Source of the DNA: Silene conica
Taxonomy: Eukaryota > Streptophyta > Magnoliopsida > Caryophyllales > Caryophyllaceae
NCBI GenBank assembly: GCA_029255685.2
Contig: CM055319.2
Location: 14,912,247 to 14,976,246 of the forward strand
Direction: 5' to 3'
DNA: 64,000 nucleotides
In this document: in pieces, positions 10,301 to 21,399 of the stretch
How positions within the stretch are numbered: position 1 is the first letter of the stretch
Layout: each line of letters starts with the position of its first letter
Translations under genes and position numbers: made by a program
The notes under the pieces: generated by a model
Seen by the model: the letters and a program-made list of their open reading frames with translations, nothing else
Databases searched by the model: none
Told to the model about the DNA's origin: nothing

Positions 10301-12972
10301 TTTAATGTTCAACTTAAAGGCATGCTATCGAAATTTAACAGAGTGCAAAATCTAAGAGAAAGCCTTCTGCCCACCCAGCTTAGTAAACATAACAGCCCAT
10401 AACTATACTACATGGAGTGATCTGCAGGATGCTAAACCAAGGTCATACATTCTATGGTCACTCACAGATCTAATCTTGAGTAGTCTTACATGATCAAATA
10501 TCAGAAATGGGACGTTAAATGTATGACAGAGGAAATATGGTGTAATTCACAAATCACAGCTGGAACATGGATACTAGTATAACCTCAACATCACATGAGT
10601 TCACCACACATATCACACCTTCACACTGGTACATCCACTGCAAACAAGAAGGCGAACAACTAAAGTTTACTTTCCAGCTTTAAACTTACTTAGGACAATC
10701 AAATAAACAACCAACGTCAGTCCGCCACAGCTATACATTAAACTTAGCTAGTCTTAGAGTAAGATTATTAGTAGTCTTAAGACAAGAATTTGGCAAGTCT
10801 TAAGACAAGACTCATTCAAGTCTGTTGAATATTGGGCGAGTCTTGACCCCACTTTCAATGGAAATTATGCAATGAGTGGATCTCATGTGTCATTTCTTTT
10901 GTAAAAAGAAAGAGGTAAGGTACAAAAGTAGAGTCTGAGGTGAGGCTGATGGATAATGTATAAAGTCTTAGACGAGTCTGAAGTAATGGAAAGCTGATAT
11001 GACGGTCTTAAGACTTTGAAGAGTTTTACTATAATCTCAACCTTAAATAGATAGAGCCCAAAGTTAAAAAGTGTGTGTCCAATATTGATTGCACATGAAC
11101 TGGTTGTATAGTAGTTCCTAACAAGCACCAATGCATCCATTAGAACAATGAAACTCAGTAATATAAAGCACCAAAATCTATTTTAAGAGGACGAAAAAAA
11201 AAAAGGACAATGTGCTATATAGCCTATATTATATAAGCATTAAATTTCTATATTAGGGTTAATCTGGAATCATAATTTCTGAATACAAATGAAAGAAAAA
11301 TCCATACTATACTGCAACTTATCAAGATTAAGCAACTGGTAAACAAGTAAATACTTAAATCACCTTCAAGAATCTTAAGCTCAGATTATATGTCAGCACT
11401 CAGCAGCACTATCAATTTGGTTCACCTCAAATCAACCAAGAGACGTAACTGCTAATAATGTCTCCATGCTATTTCACAAAAGCACAAATGCAAACCACAT
11501 CAAATTAAGCAAGTCTATAGTCACAAAATAGAACAAAAAAATATGTTTCTCATCAAAAAGATATCCACGACATGTATCCTCCCAAATTTAACTACCACAG
11601 AAATGAATGGCCATAAGCTAAATAGCGAAAAATCAGCTAGCTTGGCTGATGAATTCTATTTCTAAATAATATATTTTTCCACAGTTATACACGAAGAACA
11701 AGTCGGAATATAAGTTCCATCATCGAATGTGCTTTGCCATGCATAATTTGAAGTACGTGCACGTAACTCCAAAGGCATAAACTGGCATGAGGTAAAATAC
11801 TAAAATATGATTAAAATCAGCTCGTCTTTTCCATTACATATCGCCACATCAATACAAACAAAGGCAGGATAAAAGTTAACTTGAATTAGATTAGTTAGTG
11901 AATTCAAGTCCAAACAATGTACACTAACTCAGAACTGTAACCATTACTTGACAATCACCCATCACTTCCGTATATAAGTGGAAAAATACACACACTGCCC
12001 TTAACGCAGTCAAAGAGTCTTGCTTGTGACGGATAGTATCCGTCACAATACTCTACTCTCAAAATAAAGTGAGTGGACATGCAAGTGAGAGAAATTGGAG
12101 CATCTTATGGATATCGCCACTTGCATTATGTGATAGGGGTACTATCCATCTTCACCATGTGACGGGATATGAGATATCGGATAGTTTCCGTCTTTAATGA
12201 CAATTTGTGTAACGCCATATATGAACAAATGACAGCCAGCTTAATATGTAAAGTCGGTCTTAAATTTACATGAATTGCCGCATCAATAAAAACATGAGCT
12301 AGGATGAAGGCTAATGTCAATTAGCTTAGTCGGTAAATTCTAGCTCGAAATATGGACACAATGCCACCTAAATATACACGGAGTATAACCCTGAGCTACT
12401 CTGAAAGCAAAAACTCGGTAATACTGAAGCCGAAACATATACATTATTAGGTTTACTAAGAAATCTTACCAGCCGAGGATGGGACCGGAAACCATTCTGC
12501 TAACCGACACGAAATTGGGCCAATTTACAAAACTTTCTACAAATCCACCACCTCCACTACTCCCCCTTCTAATACTTCCAACAATGCTATCATTCACAGC
12601 TTGAGTATCACTATCCTTTCCATCTCTATCATCATTTCGAAACCCTAATTTGATCGGAAACCTCAACTTAGTCCTCTCGAGAAGCCGCAAAGCGTCCAGC
12701 TTTCGTGGCGGTGGCAAGACGACGTCGTATTGGACAAGCGTAGGCGTGGCGGACTGAGAGAGCTGCCATGGTGGAGATGATAGGAAGAGGGGGCCATAGA
12801 AACAGAAAGGGAAGAGGTGTACGGAGGTGACGTCAGCATAGAGAGGAGAGAGAAATGGAGTACGTTGTGAGAGAGGAGAGAATTGGCGGGGAGAATTGAA
12901 GAGAGTGGTTGTTGTAGTAGTGGTTGATTTTGAGGATTTTAAGATTCGTTGAAGGCATCGGAAGATCGCCAT
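7321..12972 (-). CDS. CLS: Cardiolipin synthase (CMP-forming), mitochondrial, eight exons
   Basis: Coding exons on the minus strand: 12972-12470, 9219-9153, 9077-9003, 8876-8825, 8405-8320, 8240-8166, 7794-7700 and 7414-7321. All introns are GT-AG and the sum is 1047 nt, 348 residues. The enzyme joins CDP-diacylglycerol and phosphatidylglycerol into cardiolipin in the inner mitochondrial membrane. The CDP-alcohol phosphotransferase signature D-x2-DG-x2-AR-x8-G-x3-D-x3-D is complete at residues 189-214. The Ser/Arg-rich N-terminus ([15 protein letters not shown]) fits a mitochondrial presequence. Length and order match the Arabidopsis enzyme as I remember it, including [10 protein letters not shown] early and [19 protein letters not shown] late. 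Intron 1 (9220-12469, 3250 bp) carries a SINE, a MITE-like repeat and a duplicated block. The stop codon is at 7323-7321. Confidence 0.95.
9393..10705. repeat. Diverged direct duplication in cardiolipin synthase intron 1
   Basis: The blocks at about 9393-9890 and 10238-10705 share the same order of motifs: AAGAGGAAGCA, GTTCAACTTAAA, AGAGAAAGCCTTC, GAGTGATCTGCAGG, ACAGAGGAAATATGG and TTCACCA. The offset is about 845 bp, and the SINE lies between the two copies. Confidence 0.7.
9973..10107 (-). mobile_element. Plant SINE, Au-like, in intron 1
   Basis: Read on the minus strand it contains GGTGACC-like and GTTGCTAACACAA blocks, a CCGTACATCC box, a TTTGCGGGAGCC box and a terminal TTGTTGTTGTTA run. 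This is the characteristic order of the 3' part of plant Au-type SINEs. The tRNA-related head is weak, so the copy is probably 5'-truncated or diverged. Confidence 0.55.
12012..12216. mobile_element. MITE-like repeat (TGTGACGGATA family), copy 1
   Basis: Begins GTCTTGCTTGTGACGGATA with a small internal palindrome (GACGGATAGTATCCGTC). It ends with an inverted, degraded version (GATAGTTTCCGTC...GACAATTTGTGT). It lies in cardiolipin synthase intron 1. A related copy is at 20671-20862. The superfamily is not assigned. Confidence 0.45.
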
Positions 12973-13274
12973 AGTTGGGAAATTTGAAATTGATTAAATT
13001 GATTGATGTTGATTTTGGGGAAGGAGGATGATAGATTGATACTGTAATTATGTTGGGCGAAGTTGGGGGTTTTAGTCAGGGGTTTTGACTTTCAAAAATT
13101 GACGTGTTATGGACTTGTGAAATATCAGACACGTGGTTTTAGCACTGCACCCCCGGACCAGATTGGGGAATCGTTTGATTCATCCAAAAAAATTAATAAA
13201 GTTTTTCATTTAATTTGGGTGAATTTGACAACCCGAATACTTATTTCATACCGCAGCATTCATCTAAAATAATA

Positions 13275-13532
13275 TTCCCTCCATTCAAATCCACATTACA
13301 CATTTCTATTTTACACACTATTCACAAATAACCATTCAAATTCGATTTTCTTTCGATACGTAAATAAAATTATATTCATGTGGGATCTAGTTTTATTCGT
13401 CTTTACGAGTATATTATTAATATCTAATTTTTATAATTTTTGAAACTACGTAGCTAACAATATTTACCGTACAAAAGACGCGTTGACAAACGTGAAAAAA
13501 GAAATGTGTAATGTGGATATGAATGGAGGGAG
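13275..13532. mobile_element. Stowaway-like MITE (Tc1/mariner), 258 bp
   Basis: The ends TTCCCTCCATTCAAATCCAC and its inverted partner (GTGGATATGAATGGAGGGAG) are flanked by TA on both sides (13273-13274 and 13533-13534). It has no coding capacity. It lies about 300 bp upstream of the cardiolipin synthase start codon. Confidence 0.85.
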
Positions 13533-13698
13533 TATGGCAACTATCAGTTTCTTGTACAAAATATTCAATTAGGGAGTGGGAGGAAAAACACATAGGATGT
13601 CCCATCACCTATGTGATTTCCACTTGTGACTTCTGAGAGGTCTTATTATTTCAGATGGAACTTGCGGTCTGAAACAAGATGGACTGATTTGACAAATA

Positions 13699-13915
13699 TG
13701 TTTGGTTGTTTAGGTAGGAATTAAATTTCATGAAAATTTTGAATGACCAAAGGGTAGCGGGTAGGTAGGTAAGTTTCTACATTATTTAGACATTGAAGGT
13801 TCTTAAAAACTTCAAATTCCACCATTTTACAAAAATTATGGCAACCTAACAATTCATTATTTTGCAAATCGTGGAATTTTTTAATTCTTGTGTTTTTAAA
13901 ATATCAACCAAATAA
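13699..13915. mobile_element. Small MITE-like repeat with TTTGGTTG ends, copy 1
   Basis: Begins TGTTTGGTTG and ends with the inverted CAACCAAATAACC. Inside is GGAATTAAATT...CATTATTTAGACATT..., matching 24517-24733 in the same order. It resembles PIF/Harbinger- or hAT-derived MITEs; the superfamily is uncertain because the target duplication is unclear. Confidence 0.5.
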
Positions 13916-14089
13916 CCTCTGAATGGTAAGAAATTCGTTTCCACCAAAACTAGAATTTAAAATTCATTGCACCATAGATCGGACCAAATCAATCAATCAA
14001 TCAATCAATCAATATATATAATTAAAGGAGACTTTTTTCGAGCTACATGGTAGTCTCCAAATATTACAAAACTCTCTTTTTATAAATAA

Positions 14090-14300
14090 TAATTTATTTG
14101 TAAGTTTTCTATTAGAATTAGAAAATAATAAAATAATAAATTAATTACAATTATTCTATTAAAATTAGAAAATTAGAAAATAGTTGTTTAAATAATAATT
14201 TATTTATAATTTTCCTATTGGAATTAGAAAATAAGAAAATAATTAATTGATTACAATTTTTCTATTAGAATTAGAAAATGGGTGATTATTTATAAATTTT
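14090..14300. repeat. Short AT-rich tandem repeats in the Helitron 5' part
   Basis: About three diverged units of roughly 60 bp carry CTATTAGAATTAGAAAAT followed by TTATTTATAA. Further copies lie near 16540-16620, inside the same Helitron. Confidence 0.6.
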
Positions 14301-14999
14301 CTATTAGATTAAGAATAATATTATTATTTAAGATTATTTTTTTTGGCAGCTGTAAAATATGAAAATGGTTATTAACTTTATTCAATATTTTTATTAAATA
14401 TGAAAATGGCAAATGAGTTAGAACATAATTGTTTATTTACAAATTTGCTATTAGACTACGAACATTATTCTTTAATATTTATATATTTACTATTTAAGTT
14501 TATTAACTTTATTCAACCTTTAACTTAGTTTGTCTTCGTCTTAACATTATAATGGGTCAAAAATAGTCATACTTGGAGATATTAGACAAATTTGTTACTT
14601 TGTCTTATGCATTATGTTTTTATCTTTTTCATATTACTTGAATCTTCTTAAATTTAAAATGATACCGCATCTTAATTAAAAATTTGTGGAACTAATAACG
14701 GTAAGGGCTTAATTAAGTATTTTCAAATTATACACTTTCGTACTTAGGAATGCGAAAGAAATGAGATAATTTCTTTAATTAAGTAACAACAGAAATAAGA
14801 CAAATGTCAAAATACTATACTTTTGGAGTATAAATATAAATATTAAAGACCATAATGATGATTTAGATATATAGATCAACTGGAATAATTTTGTGGATGA
14901 CATTTATTTTAAATGAGTATTGAAGGGTATTTTGTAAACAACAAAATATTTTTTCCCTGCATATTTTCACTTTATTCTTTATAGATAAGACATTGTTTT

Positions 15000-17210
15000 A
15001 TATAGTGACGTATTTTGTACGAGGGTGGGGTTAGATAGCTTTTGAGGGAGCAGGTAAGTGTCTTAAGGGATAGGGTTAGACTCCAACGTTTAAGAGTATA
15101 ATTTGAGTAGTACAACATAATGTCGATAGGCTGGGGTAATTCAGGGATACAGTTGAGATTTTGATGATCAAGTTGGTTAGTTGGATTGTGAAGTTTCGAT
15201 TTAATGAGCATAAATAACAAAGAATACAACGACGTACGTGAGTTAAGCGGAATAACTGTGTGGTGAGATGAAATTTAATAGTGTATTAGAAGGTATTTCA
15301 TAAACAACAAAGTAATGTGAAATAAAAGGTGTTTACGAGAGGGATAGAGTAATCAGTAAAAAAAATCAAAATTATTTTTTATCATAGTATTAGATTATAG
15401 TTTATTGTAGCCCGTATTCCTTTTGTTCCTCCAAATTTTCAACTTATTTTTTACAATAAGATATTGTCTTATAGGGTACTGGTTAAGTTTACATTAGATC
15501 TGTCGATTTTTGTTTTTAGGACTAGGGGTAAATAGGTCTCAAGGGATGAAGTAAGTGTCTTGGGAGCAGGGTTATTCTCCGACGTTTAAGTGTGATTTGA
15601 GTTGTACAAAAAAATGTCTATAGGTTGTGGTTGTCCAGGGATACATTTGATTCTGTTGATCAAGTTGGTTAGTTAGGGGTGAGAAATGTCCGAAGAATAC
15701 CTGAATGGTATGGAAAAATGGTACGTACGTGTGTACTAAGGTTATGATTAGAACAATTGCAAAAGTAAGTAGATAAATTTTATTTCAAAGTTCTATATTT
15801 TTTGAAAATAATAGAGCCATAAATATTGTAAAATTAGGTTAGAAATATTTGAAGTGAACATGTATATATACTCAATTTTGATTGTTATATGGTGAGGGTT
15901 TATTTTACATTAGATGTGTCTATGTTTTTTAGGGGTGGGGGTTAGATAGGTCTCGAGGGAGAAGATACGTGTCTTATGGGGTAAGGTTACTCTCCGACGT
16001 TGAATAATGTGATTTGAGTAGTACAAGTAAATATCGGTAAGCTGAGGTTTCCAGGGATATATTTTACAACTGATTTTGGTGGGTAAGTTGGTTAGGTGTG
16101 GGAGAAGGGTACTCGACGGGTGGGATTGTTCTCCGACGTTTACGAGTGTAATTTAAGAGATAGAAAAATATATTCATATGTGGGGGCTGAGGTTGTTCAA
16201 GGATAAGTTTATGGTTATGGTTGATTCTGAAGGGTTTGGTTTGTTAGTCGGGTGGAAATGGTTGGATATGGAAAATAATGGTGGGTAACGTGAGATATTA
16301 ATTGGAGAAGGTAAATAGATAAATTTTATTTGAAAGTGTATTATATAAAAATAAGAATTGATAAATATTATAAATATTGGCTAAAAGCCTTTAAAATATC
16401 ATGTGTATAAACTCAATTTTGTTTCTTTGTTAAAAATAAAACTAAACAATCAAATGTTATACTCATTTAAATGTTGAATGATTTCATAATGTTTTTTGTG
16501 CTATTAATATAGAAAATAAGAAAATAATAAAGTATTTACTATTTTTCTATTAGAACTAGAATATAGTTGATTATAAAGAAAATAAGTTATTTACCACCTT
16601 CATGTTATAATTAGAAAACAATAAATTATTAAGGGTAGAAATGTCTTAGGGGTAGGGTTACTCTCTGACTTTTAATAGTGTGTTTGAGTAGTGCACTCAA
16701 ATGCCGATAAGTTAATATTATTCAGGCATACAATTAGTTGATTTAAGTTGGTTAGTTGGGTCAATAGATATGACGAATGTCTAAATGGTGTGGAAAAGAG
16801 TAGTAAGACAATGATTAGAAAAATTGAGAAAATAATTATAAGAATTTCATTCAGGATTATATAATAATGCGAAAAAGACATATGCACATATGCTAAAAAA
16901 AAGGTCAAAAATCTCTTAATATCATGTAAATATTCTCAATTTTGATTGTCTTATATGATGTGAGTTAACTTTACAATGGATGTGTCTATTTTTTAGTGGT
17001 AGAGTTAGATAGGTGTTGAGGTCGAGGTAAGTGTTTTTAGGATAGAGTTATACTTTCCGACATTTAAGAGTGTGAATTGAGTAGTACAAGTAATTATAAA
17101 TGTATGTACGATGAGGTTGTCCAGTGACGCATACGGTCGATTCTAATGGTCAAATTGGTTAGTTGGGTGAAAAGTGAAAAGGGTATGATAAATGTTTGAA
17201 TGATGTGAAA
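15000..17210. repeat. Six diverged internal repeats of the Helitron
   Basis: Blocks near 15015-15190, 15520-15680, 15925-16100, 16095-16260, 16630-16770 and 16990-17180 share an ordered set of motifs: TAGATAGGTCTCGAGGGA, AAGTGTCTTAGGGG, CTCTCCGACGTTTAAGAGTG, TTTGAGTAGTACAA, CCAGGGATACA, and CAAGTTGGTTAGTTGGG. No coding frame is kept across copies. The source is unrecognised. Confidence 0.7.
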
Positions 17211-19040
17211 AATGAGGGGTTTGTAGTAAGAAAACCGAGGAAATAGATAAATATTATTTCAAGGTTGTATTATGTGTAAATGACATAGGCATACATGCAA
17301 TAAAATAGGTTAAAAATCTCTAAAACATCATGTTTATAAACTCAATTTTGTTTTTCTTTGTAAAACATAAAAATACCTAATAAAATGTTAATAAATGTCA
17401 TGTCAATAAAATATTATTAACTTTTAACTAGGCTATTTTTTTTTTGTCTTGGTGATCGATTAAAAAAAATGTCATGATTTAAATTTTACAGCAAACTCCA
17501 ATATAACATCTTGGGTGTTGCATCCCTCATTCATTCCTTGTCATTTCTCTCCTACCCCATTTGTTAACTAAACACAAAATTGCATGTCTTTGTTTTCCCC
17601 GTCAAGCACTTTTCATTCAAACAAGGTCGATTTTGAAGGTAAAAGTTAAGTTTCTGTTAGATGGATAAACTTTTCAAAGGGAGAGTTAACTTTGAGGGAT
17701 AAGTCTGGGTGTTTCGTGAATGAGGGGGACTTGAATATTTTAGGTGTGTATTGGAAACTAAAAGATGGGTGTCGATGATGAATTGGATGGTTGTTTGAGG
17801 TAGGAATAAAGACGACTCCATCACATTTGGTGGTTAATTTCATGATAGGTTAGTAGACGTGACTTTGGATTCTGGACTGTCTCATGTGTTGTTCGAAGTA
17901 GAGTAGTCGTTTAAAGGATTCTTTCGTGTGGTATTGAAGATGATTGCGGCGAGTTTGGTTTAGATGTATCTGTGATTTAATACGATGAACGGATGATATG
18001 TGTATAGATGATGTAGCATTAATGACATAAATGAATATAAACGAGGTAATTTTATTAACAACATATCACATTTATAAAACAAAGTAATACTATTTTTAGC
18101 AAGAAAAAAAAGTACTTTAGTATTGTTTATTCACACAGTGACAAGTTTTATGAACATACAAATACTTTAGTATCCGTGCATCGCACGGGCAAAAAAACTA
18201 GTTATTAATATCCCAGACTAGGATTCCATTAGCAAATTTTGATCCACGGAAAATCGAAACGGTTTGAGAATGACAGGAGAAGGGTTTTAAACAACGTACA
18301 ATGCTTGAGCCTGGTTGTTTAAACTTCATCGGAAAAAAGAATTATTGTACCTGTGAAGAATGATAGCGGAATAATGGATTTTAAAACTCTATATAATAGT
18401 CACACTTACATCTAAATAATATTATTAAAAGGTAACATAAAATATCACGAAGACAATGTCACCTAGTATTAACAAAAAGTCACGTCACTCGTTACCCATG
18501 ACATGGAGTCAGATCATTATTTCATAATTAAAAAGAAAAATAAAAAAAATCTAAAATATTAAATGTAAATAACATAATAAACATTAACATTTGACCTTTT
18601 TAATTTCTAATTAAATTAATTAACAATTAAAAATCAAAATTCCTAATAAATTTAAAATATCGATGTTTATTGTTAACATATTTTAAGCAACAAATAAATA
18701 CCATATAATTCTAATTTCACGCCGTTTACAAAAAATAAAAAATTGTAAATATTAAGGGCAAATAATAACATACACATTAAATATTAGTCGTTTAATTTTT
18801 AAAACTATAATACATTAAACTTCAAATAAAAATTTACTGTCTCTAATTTTATAACTTGCTAATAATGAAAAATAGTGTCCAAAGTAATAAAACTATACTA
18901 CATATTTATGTATATTAAAGTTTCACATTTCATTCGTCCTTGATCTATATTTATATATAAATTAAATTGCTAATAATGAAAAATAATACTCAAAAGTCAT
19001 ATAACTTCACCACATATTTATGTATATATTAAATTTGATA

Positions 19041-19280
19041 CTCCCTCCATTCATTTCCACTTGGTACATTTGCTTTATGCACGGATTTTTACGCATTGTT
19101 AAAATATTAATAAAAGTACAACAAATAGGTGTAAAGTGTAGTATTGTGTTGAAAAAGTGGACCTTAATAGTGTTTTTATAGTATTATAGTATTAAAAGTA
19201 CAACCAAATAAGGAAAGGTGCAAAGTGGATTCGAATGGACCGAAATGGAATAGGTGCAAAGTGGATATGAATGGAGGGAG
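19041..19280. mobile_element. Stowaway-like MITE, 240 bp
   Basis: The ends are CTCCCTCCATTC and GAATGGAGGGAG, with TA at 19039-19040 and 19281-19282. The undisturbed target is visible in the second repeat unit near 20310-20330. No coding capacity. Confidence 0.9.
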
Positions 19281-19290
19281 TAATAATATA

Positions 19291-19602
19291 CTCCCTCATA
19301 TTCCATATTTTGTTCCCCTTTGGGTTGGGCACGAGGATTAAGGTGAGGAATAAAATAAGTGTAAAAAGTTGGGTGGGGTTTGGTGATAGGAGAGATGGAT
19401 GAATAAATAGGAATTAAATAAGAAATTGTGGGGCCAAAAACATTAAAAAAGAATAAAATATGAGTAAAAAGGTTGAGTGGGGTTTGATAATAGGAGAGAG
19501 AAATGAATAAAATAAGAACAAAAGTTTCCAAAATAGGAAAGGGGAAGAAAATCTGAATAATCCGTTTTAGGAAATAGGGAAGAAAATATGGAATAGGAGG
19601 GA
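19291..19602. mobile_element. Stowaway-like MITE, second family, 312 bp
   Basis: The ends are CTCCCTCATATTCCATATTT and AATATGGAATAGGAGGGAG, with TA at 19289-19290 and 19603-19604. It lies 10 bp from the previous MITE. The interior is A/G-rich on the plus strand and gives long but meaningless open frames. Confidence 0.9.
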
Positions 19603-20670
19603 GTAAAAGATTACCGAAATTAATAAAACACATCCTCAATTGGCTATAATTTTTTTAGGAAAGACAACATATTTGAGCCTAAATTCAGACACAATATTAT
19701 TAAAAGGGTAACACAAAATGTCACGTAGACAATGTTTTCTAGCATTAACAAAATCACGTCACTTATTATACATGACATGGAGTCACATCATTATTTCTTA
19801 TTTAAAAAGGAAAAGAAAACAAATTATAAAACATTAAATGTAAATAATATAACAAACATTAACTTTTGGCCTTGTTAATTTCTAGATAAATTAAATAACA
19901 ATTAAAAATCAAAATTCATAATAAATTTAAAATATCGGTATTTATTGTTAGAATATTTTAACCAATAAATAAATATCATATAGTTCTAATTTTTGCCGTT
20001 TATCAAAATAAAAATTTGTACATATTAAAGGAAAATAATAACATATTTAACATTAAATATTAACCTTTTAATTCTTAAAACTATAATACATTAAACTTAA
20101 AATAAAAAATTACAGTCTCTCTAATTTGATAACTTGCTAATAATGAAAAATAATATTCAAAAGTAATCAACTATGCTACATATTTTTGTATATTAACGCA
20201 AACCTTTCACAATTCATTTCTGCTTGCTCCATATTTATGTTTGTTAATAATGAAAAATAATGCTCAAAAAGCCATAAAACTTTACTACATATTTATGTAT
20301 ATATTAAATTTGATAATAATATAAAAAGATGATGAAAAGTCGTAAAAAACATCCTGAATTGGCTATTAATTTTTGAGAGAAGACAACGGTTGTGAGCCAA
20401 AATTCAAGCCAATATTTTCTTTTTACTCTCATCGTCAACGGAATTCTGTGTGTCAATAATGTTTTTTTATCATTGTATCAACATCAAGGTAAATATATTA
20501 AGGTAAGTTAATTGTATTAAGCTTTTAAATTAATTAATTATTTATTTGTTTTTAAATTTCATTGGTTATGAAGTGTTGATCTTTATTTTGAAGTATTTTT
20601 TTCTTCTCATTTAGGAGCTATCAAGATTTGTGGTGTTGTCCTACTAAATGGTAAATATACTTATATTTAG

Positions 20671-20862
20671 TAAGTCTTGCTTGCGACGGGTCATTATTTG
20701 TGACGGATATTTTGTGAGGTAAAATGGATATAAAATGAGTTAGTGGAGAAAGGGGAGCACATGAATAGTGTTGCAGAGAAAAAATGGGTATTTTGTGAAA
20801 GAAAACGGTATCCGTCACAAGCTTGCGACGGATAGTGCCGTTGCAAATAAGAATTTGTGACT
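20671..20862. mobile_element. MITE-like repeat (TGTGACGGATA family), copy 2
   Basis: Begins GTCTTGCTTGCGACGG with GTGACGGATATTTTG inside, and ends with the inverted TATCCGTCACAAGC...GTTGCAAATAAG. It is related to the copy at 12012-12216. Confidence 0.5.
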
Positions 20863-21399
20863 TATATTTTTATGACTTTATGTTCTCTTTCTTTCATTAT
20901 TTAAAGGAGAACTTAAATAAATAATGATTAAGTTAATATTACATAAATCAAATTCCACCATTTTTTCCGTTATTAATACTCAATTTTTTTAGAAAAACAA
21001 GACTATACGGAGAAGGAAAATACTAAAATTGCTTAAAAAAATTCTTCATCCACTCCATTCAAATACTATATCATAATAGAGAAATTATTATTTCATAAAC
21101 TTTCAAATGTATGTTTTATTTTGAAATGTGTTGTTTTCTCATTCATCATTTTCCTTTGGAAAATCACTCATAGAATGAAATTGTAGTTGCGATATATCTT
21201 GTCAACAAGTTGGAAACAAAGAAATCTTATTGACATATATAGTGGCTAAAGGTACATTATTATCTAATATTTATTCGTTCATATCATATTATCTAATGTA
21301 CATGTCTTATAAAGCATAATGAGATTGCAATGAGATATGTATATAGTATGCAACTATTTATCTTGAATCTATCTGTGAACCTCGCGATAATACAGAAAT
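20863..21399. other. AT-rich stretch without recognised features
   Basis: No gene or repeat family recognised between the MITE-like repeat and the LTR fragment that follows. Confidence 0.4.

Larger units (their letters stand above)
14009..18201 (+). mobile_element. Non-autonomous Helitron, 4.2 kb
   Basis: The 5' end is TC followed by AATATATATAATTAAAGG. The 3' end has a hairpin CCGTGC-ATC-GCACGG (18174-18188), a short A-rich spacer and terminal CTAG (18198-18201). The flanks are A on the left and T on the right, as Helitrons insert between A and T with no duplication. There is no Rep/helicase frame. The interior is AT-rich and made largely of diverged internal repeats. Being non-autonomous, it would depend on a helper elsewhere. 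Confidence 0.8.
18400..20420. repeat. Ancestral tandem duplication (about 0.7-kb unit) split by two MITEs
   Basis: Unit 1 (about 18400-19040, resuming after 19603) and unit 2 (about 19675-20420) share long collinear blocks, for example GACATGGAGTCA, AAATATCG.TGTTTATTGTTA and CACATATTTATGTATATATT. The present offset is about 1275 bp, which includes about 560 bp of MITE sequence. No gene is visible. Confidence 0.8.

Noticed and set aside
19184-19639. 151-residue open frame on the minus strand
   Set aside because: It runs across two Stowaway-like MITEs and their flanks; low-complexity F/L/P-rich sequence without a domain.
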